From assembly GCA_043425375.1 (NCBI GenBank), contig JBHWQC010000039.1, positions 1 through 26,314 of the forward strand: a stretch of 26,314 bases of DNA. Direction: 5' to 3'. Of this stretch, positions 22,212 through 26,314 are shown piece after piece. The position numbers were made by a program, and so were the translations under genes. The notes beneath the pieces were generated by a model, which was given only the letters and a program-made list of their open reading frames with translations, was not told the origin of the DNA and did no database searches. This DNA comes from Atopostipes sp043425375. GTDB lineage: Bacteria; Bacillota; Bacilli; Lactobacillales; Carnobacteriaceae_A. Numbering within the stretch: the stretch's first letter is position 1; the number at the start of each line of letters is the position of its first letter.

Positions 22212-22225
22212 TGAAAGCGCTAAAG
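22212..22225 (+). promoter_or_regulatory. Second, weaker cre-like box before hbd
   Basis: TGAAAGCGCTAAAG keeps the AAGCGCT core but misses the last two cre positions (12 of 14). It lies 30 bases before the start codon, where bound CcpA would act as a roadblock. Confidence 0.4.
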
Positions 22226-22254
22226 AACCTAACCATCTAAATAAAGCGAAAGTA

Positions 22255-23115
22255 GTGAAAAATGTGGAAATTAAACAAGTAATGGTAATCGGAGCCGGAC
22301 AAATGGGGAACGGTATTGCCCAAGTCTTTGCGCAAGCCGGATACAATGTTTATTTAAATGATATCAAGCAAGAGTTTGTCGATAAAGGACTAGCGACAGT
22401 TGATAAAAACTTATCGCGTCTGGTTTCTAAAGAACGAATGACAGAAGACGAAAAAAGCGAAGTATTAGCAAGAATTCAATCGTCAACCACTTATGATGAC
22501 GCGAAAGAAGCGCAATTAGTAGTGGAAGCCGCCACGGAAAACCCAGACATTAAGTTTGATATTTTCCGTCAGTTAGATGAGATCACGCCAAAAGAGACCA
22601 TTCTTGCGTCAAACACCTCATCTATTTCAATTACTTCTTTAGGCGCAGTCACCAAACGCCCAGAAAAAGTTGTCGGCCTTCATTTTTTCAACCCGGTGCC
22701 AGTGATGAAACTGATTGAAGTAAACGTGGGGCTAGTGACCTCAGAAGAAACAGCAGACATCATGAAAACAGTTGGCGAGAAGCTAAATAAAACAGTCGTT
22801 CAAGTCAAAGACTCCGCTGGTTTTGTCGTCAACCGTATTTTAGTGCCGATGATGAACGAAGCGATTTTCGTTGCCAATGAAGGCATTTCAAGCTTTGAAG
22901 AAATTGATGAAGCGATGAAATTAGGCGCCAACCATCCGATGGGACCTCTAGAGTTAGCGGATTATGTAGGCTTAGATGTTGTTTTAGCCGTTATGCATAC
23001 CTTATACAATGAATTTAAAGATCCAAAATACCGCCCAGCGCCTCTTTTAACAAAATATGTGGAAGCGGGCTTGCTTGGACGTAAAACTGGTAAAGGATTC
23101 TACGAATACAACTAA
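22255..23115 (+). CDS. hbd: 3-hydroxybutyryl-CoA dehydrogenase
   Basis: A 286-residue cytosolic enzyme interconverting acetoacetyl-CoA and 3-hydroxybutyryl-CoA with NAD(P)H. The Rossmann motif is VIGAGQMGNGIAQ (residues about 11-23), with Asp in LNDIKQ at the end of the second strand. SNTSSISIT and the catalytic-His motif HFFNPVPVMKLIEV follow, then DSAGFVVNRILVPMMNEA and GANHPMGPLELADYVGLD in the C-terminal dimer domain. Length is normal for the short, monofunctional family. The start is GTG with only a weak purine-rich ribosome binding site (AAAGCGAAAG). A second in-frame GTG three codons on cannot be excluded. It is the first gene of the C4-CoA operon. Confidence 0.93.
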   Translation: MKNVEIKQVMVIGAGQMGNGIAQVFAQAGYNVYLNDIKQEFVDKGLATVDKNLSRLVSKERMTEDEKSEVLARIQSSTTYDDAKEAQLVVEAATENPDIKFDIFRQLDEITPKETILASNTSSISITSLGAVTKRPEKVVGLHFFNPVPVMKLIEVNVGLVTSEETADIMKTVGEKLNKTVVQVKDSAGFVVNRILVPMMNEAIFVANEGISSFEEIDEAMKLGANHPMGPLELADYVGLDVVLAVMHTLYNEFKDPKYRPAPLLTKYVEAGLLGRKTGKGFYEYN

Positions 23116-23132
23116 AATAGAGGAGACTAAGA

Positions 23133-23909
23133 ATGACTTACGAAACTATTGAGTATGAAGTAAAAAATTCACTCGCTTATATTACCCTGAACCGACCAGA
23201 TTCTCTTAATGCGTTAAATGGGCAGCTGCTTACAGACTTAAATGCTGTGATTGAAGCAGTAGCAAAGGACGCAGACGTGAAAGTGGTTATCCTGACGGGT
23301 GCTGGGGAAAAAGCTTTTGCGGCTGGCGCAGATATTACGGAACTGAATGAATTAACAAGTACGGAAGCACAAAAACAATCGGCGTGGGGCAATGAAATTT
23401 TCAATAAATTATCCAAACTTCCTCAGCCCGTCATTGCAGCAGTCAATGGCTACGCTTTAGGCGGCGGTTTTGAGCTGGCCTTAGCAGCAGACATCCGCTT
23501 TGTTTCGAACAATGTAAAACTAGGTCTGCCTGAAGTAGGTTTAGGCATTATGCCGGGGTACGGCGGCACGCAGCGACTTTCTCGCTTAATTGGTTTAGGC
23601 CGAGCAAAACAACTTGTCTTTTCTGCTGAAAATATTGATGCGAAGGAAGCTTATCGTTTAGGAATTGCCAATAAAGTAGTCGACCAAGCGGATTTACTCG
23701 ATGAAGTGGAAGCTTTCGCAAAAACCTTGCTTTCAAAATCTTCCGTCGGTATTCAAATGGCGAAACAAACGATGGAACAGGGTGTAGATATGCCACTGGG
23801 AAACGCCTTGGCCCATGAAGCCTCAAACTTTGGCTTACTCTTTTCAAATGCGCATCAAACAGAAGGCATGGCTGCCTTCTTAGAAAAACGCAAACCGAAT
23901 TTTGACTAA
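23133..23909 (+). CDS. crt: Enoyl-CoA hydratase / 3-hydroxybutyryl-CoA dehydratase (crotonase)
   Basis: A 258-residue crotonase-fold enzyme that adds water to, or removes it from, short-chain enoyl-CoA. The oxyanion-hole stretch AFAAGADITEL and GGGFELALAADIRF supply backbone NH groups and the first catalytic Glu. LGLPEVGLGIMPGYGGTQRLSRLIG contains the second Glu. Length and motifs match clostridial Crt. The ATG follows AGAGGAG, 17 bases after the hbd stop, so it is cotranscribed. Confidence 0.92.
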   Translation: MTYETIEYEVKNSLAYITLNRPDSLNALNGQLLTDLNAVIEAVAKDADVKVVILTGAGEKAFAAGADITELNELTSTEAQKQSAWGNEIFNKLSKLPQPVIAAVNGYALGGGFELALAADIRFVSNNVKLGLPEVGLGIMPGYGGTQRLSRLIGLGRAKQLVFSAENIDAKEAYRLGIANKVVDQADLLDEVEAFAKTLLSKSSVGIQMAKQTMEQGVDMPLGNALAHEASNFGLLFSNAHQTEGMAAFLEKRKPNFD

Positions 23910-23944
23910 AACATTAAAACTGAATGATGAAAAAGGATGATAAC

Positions 23945-25282
23945 ATGAGCTTTACAGAAGAGTACAATAAAAAATTAGTCACTGCAGAGCAAGCGGCTAA
24001 AGCCGTTAAATCCGGTGACTGGGTAGAATACGGACAATTTGTGACCCAAACGCAAGACGTTGACAAAGCATTGGCGAAGCGAAAAGATGAACTGGAAGAT
24101 GTAAAAATCCGCGCCACTACTCGTACGACACCGCTAGCGGTTATCGAAGCGGATCCGGTTCAAGAAGTCTTTACTTACAACAACCACCATTACAGCGGGT
24201 ATGACCGTAAGTTGCAAGATAATGGTTCGGCCTTTTTTATTCCGCTAAACTACCATGAACAACCAAGATATTATAAAGAAAATCACACGCTGGATGTCGC
24301 AATTCTTGGTGTAACGCCGATGGATGACAAGGGCTATTTTAACTTTAGTACATCGGTGGCTTCAAGTCGTTCAATGGTCGATGCGGCTAAAACAGTGATC
24401 TTGGAAGTAAATCCGAATTTACCGCATGTGTATGGTGGCTTGAATGAATCCGTGCATATTTCAGAAGTCGATTACTTAGTGGAAGTGGATTGGCTGCCGA
24501 CGGAAGTCCCAAGTGCCAAAGCCAGTGAGGAAGATGAAAAAATTGCTTCTTTGATTATTGATCGCATTCAAGATGGCTCGGTCATTCAATTAGGAATTGG
24601 CGGTATGCCCAATGCGATTGGTGAAATGATTGCCAAATCTGATTTGAAAGACTTAGGTATCCACACGGAAATGTTTGTCGATTCCTTTGTGGATATGTAT
24701 GAATCAGGCAGCATCACTGGGAAATATAAAAACTTGGATCCAGGGAAAATTGTGTTTACTTTCGCTATGGGTACCAATAAAACGTATGATTTCTTGCATA
24801 AAAACCCAGCGGTGGCTTCCTACAGTGTAGACTATGTCAATCACCCGGCAGTCATTGCACAACAAGATAATATGGTAGCGATTAATAATGCCATGGAAAT
24901 TGATTTATATGGCCAAGTCAGTTCTGAAACGATTGGGAAACGTCAAATTTCAGGAACTGGTGGGCAAGCGGATTTCAATACAGGCGCGTATGAATCTAAA
25001 GGTGGTCAAGCCTTTATCGCGCTAACGTCTTCTTTTGTAGACAGGCAAGGAAAGCGTCACTCGCGCATCAAGAATTTACTGTCACCGGGCTCCATTGTTA
25101 CCGTTCCTCGTTCACAAGTGTCAAATATTGTCACAGAATATGGTATTTTCAATATGAAAGGCAAGTCCACTTGGGAACGTGCAGAAGGTTTAATTAACTT
25201 AGCACACCCAGACTTTAGAGAAGACTTAATCAAAGAAGCAGAAGAATTAGGTATCTGGAGACGCTCAAACAAACGAAACTAA
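23945..25282 (+). CDS. Acyl-CoA:acetate CoA-transferase (butyryl-CoA/4-hydroxybutyrate CoA-transferase type)
   Basis: A 445-residue member of the acetyl-CoA hydrolase/transferase family, which moves CoA between butyryl-CoA (or a related acyl-CoA) and acetate. LGIGGMPNAIGEMI is followed by GIHTEMFVDSFVDMYESGSITGK; the Glu of HTEM corresponds to the catalytic glutamate that forms the glutamyl-CoA intermediate in But/AbfT enzymes. GTGGQADF near residue 340 is the CoA-binding C-terminal motif. I chose the ATG giving MSFTEEYNK because AAAAGGATGA precedes it; the in-frame upstream ATGs lack a site. Discrimination between butyryl-CoA and 4-hydroxybutyryl-CoA substrates needs experiments. Context with hbd and crt favours C4 acyl-CoA. 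Confidence 0.85.
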   Translation: MSFTEEYNKKLVTAEQAAKAVKSGDWVEYGQFVTQTQDVDKALAKRKDELEDVKIRATTRTTPLAVIEADPVQEVFTYNNHHYSGYDRKLQDNGSAFFIPLNYHEQPRYYKENHTLDVAILGVTPMDDKGYFNFSTSVASSRSMVDAAKTVILEVNPNLPHVYGGLNESVHISEVDYLVEVDWLPTEVPSAKASEEDEKIASLIIDRIQDGSVIQLGIGGMPNAIGEMIAKSDLKDLGIHTEMFVDSFVDMYESGSITGKYKNLDPGKIVFTFAMGTNKTYDFLHKNPAVASYSVDYVNHPAVIAQQDNMVAINNAMEIDLYGQVSSETIGKRQISGTGGQADFNTGAYESKGGQAFIALTSSFVDRQGKRHSRIKNLLSPGSIVTVPRSQVSNIVTEYGIFNMKGKSTWERAEGLINLAHPDFREDLIKEAEELGIWRRSNKRN

Positions 25283-25324
25283 GAAGAGTCGACTAGAAAA
25301 CGAAAAGTATGAAGGAGATAAATA

Positions 25325-26314
25325 ATGACTGAAGTAGCAATAGTAGCAGCAAAACGTAGTGCAATTGGAAGTTTCGGCGGTGCTTTTAAAAATGTAACCG
25401 CTGTTGAATTAGGAACTGAAGTGGTGAAATCCGCCATGGAATCGATTAATTTAGACCCGAAAGAAGTGCAAGAAGTTGTATTTGGAAATGTGTATAGTGC
25501 TGGAAATAAAGGAAATGTGGCGCGTCAAGTGTTGATTCATTCAGGAATCCCGCAAGAAGCCCATGCGACAAGCGTGAATATCTTATGTGGATCCGGTTTA
25601 AGAGCCGTGGTGAGCGGAGCGCAATCGATTCTTTTAGGGGACAGTGATGTAGTTGTTGTAGGCGGAACGGAAAATATGACTCGTGCGCCTTATATTTTAC
25701 CGAACCACCGTTTTGGTGAACGAATGGGTGACGGTCAAGTGATTGATACCATGCTTCATGATGGCCTACACGATGCTTTCCATGACTACCATATGGGGGT
25801 TACTGCTGAAAACATTGCTGAACAATATGGCATCACGCGCGAAGAGCAAGATGATTTAGCAACAGAAAGTCAAAACCGTGCGGAAAAAGCGATTAAGAGC
25901 GGCCGTTTCAAAGATGAAATTACACCAATTTCTGTGCCGCAAAGAAAAGGCGATCCTGTTGTTGTCGATACAGATGAATTCCCGCGTTTTGGCGCAACGG
26001 CTGAATCACTGGGTAAATTAAGACCGGCGTTCAAAAAAGATGGAACTGTGACTGCTGGTAATGCATCCGGTATTAACGATGGTGCCGCGGCTTTAATCTT
26101 GATGAACAAAGAAAAAGCAGAAGAATTAGGTCTAGAAGTGTTAGCTACAATTGAGGCTTACGGCATTGGCGGGGTCGACCCGCGAATTATGGGAACAGGT
26201 CCTATTCCTTCTACGCAAAAAGCGTTGGAAAAAGCGGGCATGACGGTTGAAGATTTAGAATTAATCGAAGCCAACGAAGCCTTTGGTGCACAAGCTTTAA
26301 GCGTGATTAACGAA
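25325..26314 (+). CDS. thl: Acetyl-CoA C-acetyltransferase (thiolase), 3' partial
   Basis: The first 330 residues of a thiolase; the frame is open to the last base of the window, so the C-terminal His and Cys motifs are outside. The acyl-accepting Cys is C88 in NILCGSG. Other family features are AAKRSAIGSFGGAF at the start, VVVGGTENMTRAPYIL, FGATAESLGKLRPAF, GTVTAGNASGINDGAAAL, and LIEANEAFGAQ. It condenses two acetyl-CoA to acetoacetyl-CoA, or cleaves it. The ATG follows GAAGGAGA. It supplies the substrate of the hbd product upstream, completing thiolase, dehydrogenase, dehydratase and CoA-transferase in one operon. The butyryl-CoA dehydrogenase and ETF genes are not in the window. Confidence 0.93.
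   Translation, partial: MTEVAIVAAKRSAIGSFGGAFKNVTAVELGTEVVKSAMESINLDPKEVQEVVFGNVYSAGNKGNVARQVLIHSGIPQEAHATSVNILCGSGLRAVVSGAQSILLGDSDVVVVGGTENMTRAPYILPNHRFGERMGDGQVIDTMLHDGLHDAFHDYHMGVTAENIAEQYGITREEQDDLATESQNRAEKAIKSGRFKDEITPISVPQRKGDPVVVDTDEFPRFGATAESLGKLRPAFKKDGTVTAGNASGINDGAAALILMNKEKAEELGLEVLATIEAYGIGGVDPRIMGTGPIPSTQKALEKAGMTVEDLELIEANEAFGAQALSVINE

Noticed and set aside
1..26314. Mobile elements, phage genes, toxin-antitoxin or defence systems
   Set aside because: No transposase, integrase, terminal inverted repeats, or recognisable defence or toxin-antitoxin genes were found; all long frames belong to ordinary metabolic or transport families.

Overview
The window (about 26 kb, moderate-to-low GC) looks like chromosome from a low-GC Gram-positive bacterium, most likely order Lactobacillales (Carnobacteriaceae or Aerococcaceae are guesses; no marker gene settles it). 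The reasons are strong AGGAGG-type ribosome binding sites, TTG and GTG starts, extended -10 promoters, CcpA-type cre boxes, U-tailed intrinsic terminators, a lipoprotein substrate-binding protein and an HTH-less BirA. No rRNA, tRNA, insertion sequence, prophage or CRISPR locus is visible.

Layout. 1-880: 3' end of a GlcD-type FAD oxidase. 959-1113: a 42-bp tandem hairpin repeat array. 1156-3010: divergent nadX (aspartate dehydrogenase family) and a DUF7916-like gene, then birA. 3924-5564: pckA with a cre box at its transcription start. 5649-10966, all on the minus strand: a squalene/phytoene synthase-family gene, a P1B-4-type metal ATPase behind a NiCo (czcD) riboswitch, a glycerophosphodiesterase and an SLC45-like MFS transporter. 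11126-15968: a livJHMGF branched-chain amino acid ABC transporter operon preceded by a Leu/Ile-rich leader peptide and attenuator. 16263-18207: a membrane-anchored alpha/beta hydrolase and an orphan GlnQ-type ATPase (minus). 18547-20743: an M20 amidohydrolase paired with a KdgT-like permease. 21047-21898: an aldo/keto reductase. 22255-26314: hbd-crt-CoA transferase-thiolase, the C4 acyl-CoA module of butyrate metabolism, running off the right edge.

The most notable signals are not ordinary genes. First, the liv operon carries what reads as a complete four-segment, ribosome-mediated attenuator: a 12-codon leader peptide with 4 Leu and 3 Ile, mutually exclusive 1:2, 2:3 and 3:4 pairings, and a U-tailed terminator. 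Second, the metal ATPase leader matches the NiCo riboswitch, with a terminator that shares a strand with aptamer helix P4, and the protein independently shows the SPC and HEGxT motifs of Co/Ni-type P1B-4 pumps. Third, four intergenic gaps carry short tandem arrays with periods of 40-42 bp but unrelated sequences, all next to terminators. Fourth, the butyrate-type operon has a dense control region with two promoters, two cre-like boxes, a 9-bp dyad and twin palindromes.

Functionally the window mixes carbon-overflow metabolism (pckA, the C4-CoA operon, probably CcpA-controlled), amino acid uptake under amino acid-sensing control, metal export under metal-sensing control, and several transport/hydrolysis pairs of unknown substrate.
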